A DNA stretch of 64,000 nucleotides, from contig OZ017804.1 of assembly GCA_963969395.1 (NCBI GenBank), forward strand, positions 10,664,001-10,728,000, written 5' to 3'. The position numbers were made by a program, and so were the translations under genes. The notes below the pieces were generated by a model that was given only the letters and a program-made list of their open reading frames with translations, had not been told where the DNA came from and ran no database searches. This DNA comes from Pseudoscleropodium purum. Lineage: Eukaryota; Streptophyta; Bryopsida; Hypnales; Brachytheciaceae. This document shows, in pieces, positions 50,145 to 61,852 of this stretch; the first letter of the stretch is position 1, and each line of letters begins with the position of its first letter.

Positions 50145-51890
50145 GGCTAAATTTCACTTGTGTTCTACCTAGATTTTGGTCGAACTAAATGTACATTGTA
50201 AAAATCAAGTGGAAAATGCAGATTTGAGCAAGTTTTCCCACTCAACAGACAAAAAGTTGCAAAATCACTTATGCATCAATATTGGAATTCACATTCATTT
50301 CCTCCCACGTGGTTTTAGGGTTAGCAGAAAACTTACCTGCACCGTTGATTTTTCACGGTGGCAGCTCCATCTAGGCCGTTGGTGTCACAGCGGAGTTCAC
50401 TGCCTGTCGTCCAACGTCTCCAGGGTTTAGCAGTCTCCTCCTACTTGCCTGCACAGAGGTTTAGCAATTAGTCCTATTAGTACTTCAGTAGCAGAGCAAT
50501 TGAGTAGCGCTGGTAATCAGCATTCAACAAATGCTCATTGATTCATGCTTTTCTGTAGTAAATGCACTTGGGATCCTCGGAAGCATTCAATGCTCTTCGA
50601 ATGTTCTTTTTATTTCAATCAAAATTCAAAAATCTGGCTTTCGGCCATGGCGCCATTGATTTTTGCTCGTTGGGTTTTGAATTGGAGGCTCCACTTGAAA
50701 TCTTCAAGGCACTTTGTTGACTACTTCAATTCTTTGTTGGTGTGAAGATCTGAGAGAATGAGAGACGTTATATTCAGAACTCAAAATTTCTCGTATATTC
50801 ATTCCTATGTGGAAATGGAGGCTACCTTCTGTGAATGCGTGTGTTGGGGGTTTGATTTTGGCCGCACCGCGTTTGGCGTGGTTGTTGAATTGTTGAGGGA
50901 TCGCTAATGGACTCATTGAGTTGTTTTCTTGAATTTGAGGTGTTCATTTGTCCAAACTTCACAAGAGAATGCAGGGCAAGTGCCATCATTGAAGCATTGA
51001 TCTTCTTACAATTTTGTCCCTTATTCGCATTGTGCTCTCAATCTCCAAATTGGTGAGGAAATTTCTTCCTTTTCCTTCCTTGAGAAATTGTGTTTTCTTA
51101 TTGTGACTTGTGAGTACTATCATTGTGCTTGTGATTTTGTATTGGGTGTGCTTGAGGGTTGGAGTGGATGTAGGCACTTCATGTGGTGATGGTGCCAAGA
51201 TTGAAATTGCCTAAGAATTTTTGAGTGCGCACATTCGGGTCAAGAAGAAATTCTCATGGGCTAGAGAAGTACCTCCCTATGGCCACAGAGACTAGGGTGA
51301 TCCGAACATTTGATTTGCAAGTTGGGGCCATTGATGTGGAGTGCATCTCGGAGACGCGCTTGTCTGATTCTTCATCCATAGAATTGCCACACTTTCCTTC
51401 TCTGTCGGAGGCCACTGTAGTATTGCCAAAGCATCCCGATCTAGCTCCAAAAGTTGGGAGTGACTACAATTCAAAATGTATGACCATAGCAATGACGACA
51501 CGGAAAAGTTGCAAATTAGACCCTAGCAACATCACACGAAGGTGGCAAGAAGTTTAGGCTTGCCGATTTACGTAGACTAAGGGTGAGTTTGATGTAGGAG
51601 GCAATTCGACGGGTGTGATTTACAAAAGTTGCAATACTATGAGCGACCGAAGGAAGATCACGGTCTCCAAAGGTGACAATTTCGAAAAACATGAAGGCAA
51701 AATGACTTACAAGCATGATGGGGAGCCATTTGCACATCTCAAAAAGGGGGAGACGTACGTGAAGCGAGATTGTAAAAATTTACAGTTTAATAAGGATAGA
51801 CAAGAGCATTGTGGATCAACTCATCGCCAGTTTGGATAGTGAAGGTAGTAGAAAGGGAGTTCAGTTTGTGACATTGTTTTAAGTTTTGAA
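50145..51890. other. DNA upstream of the hAT transposase remnant
   Basis: Less AT-rich than its surroundings. A plus-strand open frame at 51225-51557 (110 aa) and another at 51615-51839 may be decayed 5' parts of the transposon, but neither shows a recognisable domain. I could not find hAT terminal inverted repeats. Confidence 0.4.
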
Positions 51891-51894
51891 TTCT

Positions 51895-54394
51895 GGGCGG
51901 CCGATGTGTAATTATAAATGGGAGCAGTATTTGCTACAGCACCTGAAAGTCAAGAATGTCCCTCAAAAGCACTAGTTTGAGACTTCCAAATGGGAGATGT
52001 CTGAACACCTTCAATCCTGTGTACTTTTTACATTGAAAATTGTTGTTCAAAGTGCTCGTTTTGTATCAATCAACGTAGATGAAGTGACACTAGTGGATAA
52101 CACTTTGTGGGTTGGGGTTCACATTTATGTTGTTGATTCTTGGGAAAAGATCCCGTACTTGTTCCATTTGTCGTGTGTTTTTGATTGTGGTACCATAGAT
52201 GATCTTACAAATGTGATTATGCAGGCCTTCTTAGATAAGGGAAGGTTCACAGAGGAACAAATAGGAAGTAAAGTGGTTTCTTTTGGCATAGATGGAGTGA
52301 ATACATTCTAGGGCTCCAAAATTAGAGTCTCCACTTAGATTTGGAAGAAGTGGGTTCATTTTTGCCTTAGTGCAAGTTGTGCGAGCCATTGTATCAATTT
52401 GGTGGTAGAAACACTTTCAAAGTATTCTATGGTTTCCCGCGTGGAGGCACTGTGCCAAAGCTTGTATTTTTATTTCTGTCAAAGCAATAAGCAACACAGT
52501 GAGGTGCAAAAGCTTGTAGATCTCATAGAAATTAAAAGGAACAAGATGTTGAGGAATGTGGAAACAAGGTGGATTTTGATGTGCAGTCCAACCTAGAGGA
52601 TAATGGCGGAATACAAGGTCCTTCCGATGAAGATGGACCTTGATAAGGGCGGTCCTGGACAAAAAAGCAACTCTATTGCAAACATCAACTTCAACTACCT
52701 TTCTAACATTGAGGTTCTATTGTCTCTTACTTGTTTCGTTTCTATGTTGAATGTCGTGCATTGCTTCATTAAGCTCTCTCATGCCTATGATGTTTTTATA
52801 TATGACTTCATACAATCAATCAAAGTATGCCAGGCCGATTTGCACAAAATATTTGTGGATGAAAACACTGCCTTTATGACAACGGAATTCAAACACTACT
52901 AGGAGTTGGTGCCCTTGTCTTATTCCAAAATTCTAATAGAGTGGATTGTACTACCAGATCACACTGTATCCCACTTGGTCTTCAATTTTGGCATCACAAT
53001 AGTCTTTGCTTGCTACCACTACAAGTTGATAAGCAATCATATCTCCATAACTGAAGAGGATTTGGCACATATTATGGCGAACATCTAACGACAGTTTGTA
53101 GGTGCATGTTTTCTTTGCGTTCTTCCTCACATTTTTGTTTTGTTTTGTGTGATGCTTGACTTGATGTAGGCATAATTTTTGATGTCTTTGGCCTTTCTCA
53201 AGATTGCAGGCCCAGCAGAATCGATAGTTTTTTGTTTGGAGGGGGGGTTAGTCTTTTTTGGCTTCCATTTTTTTAGTGGTTCAGTAGTTAGTTCCATTGG
53301 TGGCAAGATGAGAACATGGCTTCTCTCAATAGTGTAGGTCCAGCACAAGCGATAGCTTTAGGTTAAGTTTAGAAAGGGACTTATCTGGATTCCATATTTT
53401 TTTGGTGGTTCAATTTGGTAGTCACATTGCTAGCAGAATAAGAACATGGCTTCTCTCAACAATGCAGGTGCAACAAAAGTGATAGCTTCAAATTAAAATT
53501 ACGGTTTTGTTTTTTCTAGATTCCATTTTTTTGTAGTTCAGTGCAAGTGCAACACAAGCAATAACTTCAAGTTGGGGAGGGGTCCTTTCTAGATTCTAAT
53601 TTTTTTTTGTTGTTGCTTTTCTTTCTTCATCATTGAATTATACGTTGCATTTGAGCTTTTTCATGAATTGTTAGGAGGTCAAGCATAACAACATGTTTCA
53701 TTGCCTCATATGTATTGTAAATGTGTAATGTGTCCAATGACGAGACTAATTGCCGTCTCACTATGTTGGTAGCAGAGATTGCCTAGTTCCTATCTAATGA
53801 ATTGGACTGGCGCTTCCCGCAACAGGAGTTGTTGGATGCATTCGGAATCATTTACTTGCAGTATTGGAAGCAATCAAGCGTGGAGGAAAGCTTTGGTCAT
53901 CACTTGTTTGTATTGAAGAAATTTTATTCTCATGCAAAGTTGTTGACTTAGGGGTACCATTGTAGGAAGGGGGAGCTACCTTTACTACCCTTGAGATTCT
54001 ATCTACCTCTAATTTGGACAATCAACAAAGTTTGTTTAAACTTACAATGAGAGCGAACTGTGAAGCTGCATGTGCCTCAACTTCAAAGGTGAATCTTGTG
54101 ATTTTGCTTTGGCAAGGACTTTCTCAATCTCGGCATTTGAGGAAACTTATTTCTAAATATTTTAAGCTCGTGGAGATCAATTGCTGCTTCATCTTGGGCT
54201 CGGTGGAGGACAAGCGGTGCTTTTCCACGTTGAAGTTCCTTAAATCCTATCATTGTAATAGGCTTGGCAAGCATCTACCACTAGTAGTGAGGATGTTTGG
54301 GCAAAAAATTTACACATTGGAGAATTTTCTATATAAGACTGCCATTAAGTCTTGGAAAAATGTTGTAAAAGTGGGATGCCATGGAGATGCATAA
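51895..54394 (+). pseudogene. hAT-superfamily transposase, broken
   Basis: Fragments appear in order with stops and frame changes between them. They are KWEQYLLQHLKVKNVPQKH then a stop (about 51900-51975); the catalytic-core start FVSINVDEVTLVDNTLW with VVSFGIDGVNTF then a stop (51997-52311); CASHCINLVVETLSKYS to RNVETRWILM (52370-52590); MAEYKVLPMKM to YDFIQSIKVCQADLHKIF (52603-52880); and the C-terminal dimerisation domain with FKLVEINCCFILGSVEDKRC, then FSTLKFL, LPLVVRMFGQKIYTLENF (54120-54340). The order and motifs match plant hAT transposases of the DUF4371/ZNF862-like type. At least three in-frame stops and an internal repeat-filled interruption (about 53100-53700) make it non-functional. 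Confidence 0.85.
53190..53605 (+). repeat. Degenerate ~130-bp tandem repeats inside the hAT remnant
   Basis: Units start GGC(C/T)T(T/C)TCTCAA at 53190, 53318 and 53448, with a partial unit from about 53538. Each holds GCAGG.(C/G)CA-like, AGC(A/G)AT(A/C)-like, TTC(C/T)A(T)TTTTTT and GGTTCA(G/A)T blocks. They interrupt the transposase homology and were probably a small array in an intron or a later expansion. Confidence 0.7.
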
Positions 54395-55214
54395 TTTTCC
54401 TTTGTTTCCAGTATCCTCCCCTTTTAGAAGCCTTTGTTTTCATGAGATTTGGCAGGCTTCCAACTTCAAATGAGTTGTTTTCCTTGACACAATGAAGATC
54501 TCTACTGGGATGTAGTCAATGCTGGAAGACAAGGAAGAAACAACAAGTGTCCGGGAGGAACCTCAACAGATCAATGGATTCATTTTATGAAGTCTAACAT
54601 TTTTCTTAACGTTGTTTATTTGTGTGTGTGTGTAGATCACTAATACTACAAATGGATAGTCTTGCTTTAAGCAAGTAGGGTTCAAATCCCTAGTTAGTGA
54701 ATGTCAAATTAATGTCACTTGTTTTCAGTTTGTTTAAATTTGTAGTTTCTTTGTCTTCTTTTTTGTCACTTAAGTTTGTGATTCATATGAATGACTTCTG
54801 CAAGTTTAAAGTTTACTTCTACATGTTGCAATTGGCAAACTCTTCCATGTTTAAAGTTTACTTTCACATGTTGCTGCAATTAGCAAACTTAGTTACATTT
54901 GAATGTTTTCTGTTAATAAAATTGCCACTTTTACACATCATTAGCCGTGACCTAGCATTCCTTGCCACTACCCTTCCAAGAAAATAGCAAAGGACTTCCA
55001 CACTTATCACATCAAATTCCACAACTTGTCGCAACATATGCTCTACCATTTTTTTTTAAACTAACAAAACTCTACCATTTTTTTTACTATTATCTTCGTT
55101 GTTTTACCATTAGAAGAGAGGGTTGTGAAAACAACCCCTTGTTATATGCGGAAGTAGCTTTCTAGTGAATTTTGTAAAAAGTATTATGGGATTGCTACCT
55201 TGGTCCTTTAGGGG

Positions 55215-55556
55215 TTAACCTCACATGTTTTTGGTCACCAACTTTCTAGATTGTGAAAAGAGGATTGAAAGACTTCACATCACTTTTGTAGTTTGAACAC
55301 CGTCATAGTCAAACATTATAATCTTTCACACCATAAGTGATATTGTTGTATTTTCTTTTCTTATGAGATTTACAACATATCTAATTTGAATTTTTATTAT
55401 TTTTGAAACACATGGACAATTTCCATTGAATCCAATTTCAATTTGTATGGTTACAATTCAAAAAAATGGATACAACTTATCAAAATGTTGGCATTTTGTT
55501 TAATTTAGAGCAAATTCAAAGAAGCTCAAAACATGCCTTAAACATTTAGGGGTTAA
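55215..55556. mobile_element. Possible TTAA-bounded fragment
   Basis: GGGGTTAA occurs at 55211-55218, preceded by CTTTA as in the right end of the family, and again at 55549-55556, preceded by CATTTA. Both are in the right-end orientation, so these may be the ends of two damaged copies, not one element. Confidence 0.3.
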
Positions 55557-56071
55557 TATACTATATGTAAAGGTTTGATTGAGCACCTTGGTGTAGAAAT
55601 TGAATTTGCATTTTTGATTCTAGGGGCCCATTTCACTTCACATCATTCACAAGATGACATGTGGTGTTTTCAAAAAATACTAAAATGATTTAACTTTTGC
55701 CAAATCTGACCTTCAAATAAAATTAGGTAAGTTATTGAAGGGTCTGAAGTTGCTCCACCTAGATTTCTCTAGATATGTAGCCCTAGCCACCCTCTTCAAA
55801 CTTAGCTACTATAATGAAAACATTGTAAAGAGACCTATTACCATATGTGAAGGTCTAATTTGGCACTAGAGTGCCAAAATTGAATTTCCACATCATATTG
55901 TCAATGGTCCACATTAGACCATTACAAGATGATACATGGTACTTTTTTAACAAAAATGACTTAATTTTTGCTAAATCTGACCTTCACCTAGAATAACCCT
56001 ATTTCAATGACCAGAAAAGATTGACCCTTGTATTGCCCTGTCGAGGAATAAATGTATAAATTGCCCCCTAT

Positions 56072-56242
56072 TTTGTGTTGGTTAAATTTTATATTTCTTC
56101 ATGTCCCTATTTATTTTGGAGAATCTGATTGCAATTATGAATTTCAGAATTTGCAAATGTTTCATATGTGGCAAATAAAAAATTCCAGTATTTTTTTAAA
56201 GGGTAAAACACGGGGCAATACAAGGGTCAATCCTCCCTGGCC
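56072..56242 (+). repeat. Dispersed ~170-bp repeat, copy 2
   Basis: Partner of 38358-38531, sharing TCATATGTGGCAAATAAAAA and AAGGGTCAATCCTCCCT. Confidence 0.7.
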
Positions 56243-56744
56243 TCTTTCAACTGACCTAATGGGAACGTGGGAACGTCAAGGACTGCCAGGACTCAAATTC
56301 ACTTTGTCTACAATAAGTAATTAGTTATAGCAGTCGTCGGTGCTCTTTACTGATTTAAATTTTTATTTTTTTTAAACACATGGACCATTTCCATTGCAAT
56401 TTTATATTTTTACTTGTTTTTCATAGTTATTACATAAAATTGAGTTGGCTACTGTAATTACTATCCTCTGACCGACGGAAAGGACTACGGATTCTTTTTT
56501 GAGTGTATGTAATTAATTATTTATTAATCATATTACTTCTTCTTTTTAAATCTTATTACTTTTTCATATTCATATTGACTGTGCAGGAGTTTCAGTGCAA
56601 AAATGAATCAATTTGATGGATCGTACTTAAGCTTAATTATACAAATTTAGATCATCTTAGTAGTTGTCATGTTACTCAAATACTATATAATTTTTATTTT
56701 GTTCATTTGTGTCAAAAAATGAATTAAATAAATGGCTGTATAGT

Positions 56745-56875
56745 GAAAGTACCCTAAACCGTCATTATAAGCAATTTTTTTTAAACAAATGCAATATAAG
56801 CAATTCAACATAGTTGAAGATTTCTTTTCCTAAAAATAATATTTTCTTTTAGGGTTAGCAATTGAGAATCATGAA
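56745..56875 (+). repeat. Direct repeat flanking the TTAA elements, left copy
   Basis: GTACCCTAAACCGTCA, ATAAGCAATTCAACATA and TTTTCCTAAAAATA(A/G)TATTTT recur, in order, near 58407-58510. The pair brackets the 1.5 kb occupied by elements starting at 56876 and 57926. Confidence 0.65.
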
Positions 56876-57775
56876 TTAACCCCTAAAGTCCCAAGGCCAT
56901 TTTTTTTTGTCAAAAACGACTCAAAACTGCTATTTTTGTTGTGTTCACCCAAGAAAACAAAAAGAATCATTTTTTTAAGAATCTAACCGTAGGATCTTGT
57001 ACTTCACTTGTCTTAGCTCATATGGTAAAATTTTCATGAAGTTTGACGGTATAGATTGGAAGATATAAGCATTCAAAGTTGAAAAAGGAAGTTTTTGTGA
57101 ACACTGGTATGCAATTTTAGATGACTTTGACCGCCAATTATGGAATTTTTTTGCACTACAGACTTTGAATTAAAAAAAATTATATTGAAGAATTGAATTG
57201 AAAGTCTAGGAAAAAAGTTCAAAACAAAAATACTTGATTTTCATTCTTTAAAAAAATGCTAAGTAAAAGTAGGTCTAAGATTGGAAAAAAAACACTAAAC
57301 TGTTAATAACTCCAAGATGGGATTGAAAGACAATAATCCCAATGGTGAGATTGTTTTATCAAGAAAATACAACATTCTCCAAAAATAAATTATGGAAAAT
57401 TGTGAAAATTGCATTCAAAATTGAATCCTACAAGTTATTTTTTCAAGAAGATGCTAAAATTGCCTGAAAAACAAGATTGTCCTTAACTTTCTCATGATTA
57501 GTCCAAATAGAACGAATCAAAGCTTCATATGTAAACAAAAATAAAACATTTTAGAGGGAAAAAAATTATTTGATTTTGATTTTTTGCGATTTTTTTTGTG
57601 GTATAACTTTTGCTCCCAGGCACCAATTGAAATAAAAATTATATTCCCAAGTAGATAATTAGTTTTTCTATCTTATGGGGAAGTTTCAAAACAATTCACC
57701 AAAAATTGAGGTCATAGGAACCTAACCAAAATCTGATTTGTGCCCCAAGGGGACAATAGAACTTTAGGGGTTTAA
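56876..57775. mobile_element. TTAA-bounded element, copy C (900 bp)
   Basis: The left end is TTAA-CCCCTAAAGTCCCAAGG. The right end in reverse complement is CCCCTAAAGTTCTATTG, with the flanking TTAA altered to TTTAA. The whole interior aligns with copy A in inverted orientation. Non-coding. Confidence 0.7.
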
Positions 57776-57925
57776 AAAAATAGACTTTTTAGATATGACA
57801 TGTAATTTCTATGAATTTTCAAAGTAAAAACTTCATAGACCACTAAAACTGTCATATAGGTGGATCTAAAACTAAAATTTAACAAAATGTGTAGTCAACC
57901 ACTTACGATGAAATATGATAATGGT

Positions 57926-58400
57926 TTAACCCCTAAAAGACCAGCATGTGTTTTTTGGCTACATGCCAATTTCAACAAGTATGTTAGACTAGAGATTTCC
58001 ATATTTTTGGCCCAAAATTTAATAGAAGGTGGAGACAAAGAATATCTATCATATACACAAAATTTCATGACATTTGGAAAGGAATCAAAAGTTATGGCCA
58101 AATATATTGTTTTTTATTGTAAATGGGCAATCTAGGTAGATAAATAAAAATCACTTTCTTTGGAAATAAAAATTTGAAATTAGTATTGAAGAATTATATA
58201 TACATGGAAAGCTTTGAATCATTCCATTTTGATCAATGAGTCAAAAGTTATGAGGATATTTTGTTTACATGCTGCTATGGATTCTTCACTCTAAAATAAA
58301 CTTTGAAGTCCTTTATCTTACTCGACTTTCAATAGTTAAAAATAAATAAAATTATAGGATGTAGATTGTTTATTACAACATTGCAAACATTGGGATTGAA
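57926..58400 (+). mobile_element. Truncated D-type TTAA element
   Basis: Starts TTAA-CCCCTAAAAGACCAGC and parallels the left half of copy D through TTGATCAA(T/C)(G/A)AGTC(A/G)AAAGTTATGAGGAT, ACTCTAAAATAAACTTTGAA and TTATTA(C/T)AACATT. The right terminal half is missing. Confidence 0.65.
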
Positions 58401-58727
58401 ATGAGTGGAAGTACCCCAAACTGTCAATATAAGCAATTCAATATAATTGAAGGTGCTTTTCCTAAAAATAGTATTTTTCTAGTATTAGAAATTAGAAATT
58501 ATGAATTTTACACCAGGGATGGTTTAATGATAATCTAAAGTGAATGGATATTGGATATTGGAACGGGAATGGGATTTTCACCTTTGTAGAAGAACATAGT
58601 ATTCAAACATTCATTTTTGTCATATTACTCAAACACAAAGTTTATTTTTTGAATTACGGGTTAAGAAAGTTATCACTTTGAACTTAAAGAAATCCATTTG
58701 TGGTTCACTCATATAAACTAAGACTTA

Positions 58728-58945
58728 GTGTGCCTTTTGCTATTGCCCTAGCCAAAATAGAAATGAAAGTAATTTCATAATTCATAATTTTTTGAAAATT
58801 CAATAACTTTTACATCGTAGATCCAAATGTGACAAATCAAAGCTTGTGCATTCCTCACCTTGCAGAGAGCTTTTCATCCTGTTTGAGAGATGCACAATTC
58901 CAAAGATCTCACTATAACAAACTAAACTAATGGTAACTAAATAAC
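58728..58945. repeat. Dispersed ~230-bp repeat, copy 4
   Basis: Begins AGTGTGCCTTTTGCTATTGC, contains GACAAATCAAAGCTTGTGCA and AAAGATCTCACTATAACAAA, and is the same family and orientation as the three other copies. Confidence 0.7.
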
Positions 58946-58949
58946 TAAA

Positions 58950-59884
58950 AATATAGATTAGATCTAGTCTCTTGGTTTGTCAAAGGTTCATGATTTTTTG
59001 TATCCAAAGTTTTATCCTCAGTTTCTTCTTGGTTTGTTTTGGTTTTCATTTTTGAAATAAACTTTGCTTTGAAAATTTTTTTTCCCCAGAAAGTATTTTT
59101 TTGGTTTTAGCAACAAAATAGCACTATGCGAACTTGACAAATTTGTAATCAATTTTTGCAACTTTTACCTATAATTAGGATCCAATATCTAATTTATATG
59201 TATACTTCTTCACCAATTTAAAAGAATCTATCAATAATTTAAAGCCCCCAATTTTACTTCTTTATTTCTACTTTAATTTAGTAATAACTATTTTGTGAAA
59301 TGAACATCTTTACAATTCTAGTACAAAATAGGAGCATAATTGAATTGCAAACTAATATAGTAGCCAAGATATCACTTAACCTCGTAAACATAATGGCACA
59401 TTTTAGGTAGACTTTATTAAAACTTGCTACTTTTTAGTGTAGTACTAAAAAATGGGAAAAAATATTTTTGCACTAGACTACAATTGCAAAGTGTAGGAAA
59501 AATTCAAAACTTTGATTACAATGATTGAAAGAAATCTTATACAATAGTAATGTTTGAAGTTTGAAAAAAAATAAATTTCAATCCTTTGTGACAAGTTCAA
59601 TAGACTTTAGAGTCAAACTTTTATATTAGACATAGTCTCATTCACAAATTTGTTGTCATGATGTGGGCCGTTTACTTATTAAATGAGACATTTTTATTTG
59701 TTAGAAGGATATTTTAGTATTAAGCCTTATTAGTGTTAGGAGCTTATAATTAGTTCTTGTTCTTACTAGCCATCGGTTGATAACCAGGTGGTTAGTGCTT
59801 GATAATTAGGTTTGTGGGTTAGAGTTAGGGTTAGCCAACGGCTAGCAACCTTTAGAGTTAGGGTATCTACTTGAGGCAAGGGTT

Positions 59885-59923
<39 letters not shown>

Positions 59924-60340
59924 TTTGGTGTGTTGGAGGTGGAGAAGGACTTTGAAGTTTAAATTGTATATTTGTTGTGATTTGATATTGAAAAGAACAT
60001 TGATTTGAGGGAGTTTTTGTTGCATTTTGAAGAAGTGTTGAATGAATACAAGATTTTGGGTTTGAGTTTTTGGATGCTTGATCTATTATGATGCCAAATT
60101 TCAAATCTATATCTATTATGGATAGAAAATTATGAGGTTTGAAGTAGAGGTGTTTGGATTTAAAGGTAGCAAAGAAGGTCGTTTTGAGGAGCTTCATTCT
60201 TATTGAGATCTTGTGTAGTGGAAATGAAACTTAGAAAATATCTTTTTTATCTTATTTCCTAGCTTGTGTCAAAATTTTAGCTTCAATGGACTTAAGATCT
60301 AGGAGTCATGCACTAAAATACAATTGGGTGGAAGAGGTAG
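58950..60340. other. AT-rich DNA with a (CT)n tract at 59886-59919
   Basis: No gene supported. A run of about seventeen CT units near 59886-59919 follows a short GTTAGAGTTAGGGTTAGCC stretch. The 600 bp around it is less AT-rich than its neighbours. The minus-strand open frame across it is only the dinucleotide run read as Arg-Glu repeats. Confidence 0.6.
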
Positions 60341-60720
60341 TGAAGAGTTAAGAAGTTAATAGTGGTACAATGATCATAAAAGTTGGACAGGACTTTAGAA
60401 TGTAATGAAATTTTTTTTTTTTTGTATATTTGGATAGTTTATCTACAATGTGAAAAAATTTCAAGTTGTTTGGAGCTACTTTCCAAAGGTTATGGTAAGC
60501 CAAATCTAGGTATGGCAACTTCTAGGGTAGCTTGAGAAGAGTTAGGAAGTTAATAATAGAAAAATGTCTATAAAAATCGGACAACATCTTAGAATCCAGT
60601 AAAATTTGGTATGTGTGTATTTGATTAGCTTATCTATAATGTGAAAAAATTTCAAATTTTTTGGAGCTATTGCCCAAAATTTATACTAAATCAATGCTAG
60701 TTAAGACAATTATAGGGTTA
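60341..60720 (+). repeat. Two tandem units of ~190 bp
   Basis: Units start near 60341 and 60531 (TGA-AGAGTTA(A/G)GAAGTTAATA) and share AAA(A/G)(T/C)(T/C)GGACA, TTAGAAT, TTATCTA(C/T)AATGTGAAAAAA, TTTGGAGCTA and AATGCTAG-like or AATCTAGG-like tails, at perhaps three-quarters identity. Confidence 0.7.
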
Positions 60721-61852
60721 TTATGGGAATTGTAGGATAAGGATTGAAGAAATAGGGAGTTTGAGGGTAAGTTTAATATGTTTTAGGGTTTTTATAGGCA
60801 TCTTTAATTATATGCAAAGTATTTCTACAACAAGAGCAATGTGCTATCTTAAACCTAATAGCAAATCTTTGTGACATTGTATTGTATTATATTAGTTATC
60901 TACATGTCAAGTTTTAAAAGTATAAGATAAGTTTTGTATAAATTTATCGTAGTTACTAAACCTAATTGAAAAACCTCAAGCAACATAAATTTTGATCCAA
61001 ACAACCAATTCTAAATTCTTTTCATTTTTGTGAAGGAGGTATATGTTCACTCCTTGTGTCAAAATTTCAAAAAGATCCATCAAAAATGGACTTCTTAGTA
61101 ACCTATATGAATTTCCAAATTGTTCACTTGATAGACAATTGTCCTATAGGGGTCTAAATCAGATGATTGTTGTAATTACATCTAATAATTGCAATTATAA
61201 ATTCAAAATTGAATGAAATAAGATACAAATATTAAAAATATGTTGCTTTACTTAAGATGCAAAATTTATTTTTGATACCTTTCTTTTATTACTAGGGTGA
61301 GACCTAAGCCTTAATTTAGAAAAGAGATCAAATAATGTGATTAGAATGTGTGCAATCATGGCTTATTATTCTTTCAAAAAAAAGAAAATTTGGGTAAGAA
61401 TTCAAATATAATTTAAAATAAGTAAGCCAACAAATTTGACATAGTGTTTGGAAAGGTTTTTTGAATTTTACTTGCTATTTTCCTTTAGTTTCCAAATTGA
61501 ACCATTTTTTGAAGTATAGAACCTAGTTATTTCTTCTATTTTTCATTCAAAATAGAAATTTTTTGGGTCTTTTCACTGTTTTTTTGTCAATGTTTTCAAA
61601 TTGCAACTGGTTATTTTACCAATTCCACTAGCTAACTTTGAACTAGCTATTGATTTTTTCCCAATCATAGATTTAATAATATCTATCATTTCATGAATAT
61701 TTGTACAATATAACTCTAGTATTTTAAAAACTTTAGTTAAAATTACCATTGCTAATTTTTATTCTTATTTTATATTAGAATATTATAATATCATATTATT
61801 CTAACATATAAAATTTGGAGTAACTGATAAAGCTTTCTTTATAAGTTTCACC

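Noticed and set aside
59826..59844. TTAGGGTTAG-like stretch as interstitial telomere
   Set aside because: Only about one and a half units, and not the plant TTTAGGG repeat in tandem.
59766..60197. 143-aa minus-strand open frame
   Set aside because: Its most striking part is a CT microsatellite read as Arg-Glu repeats; the rest has no domain.
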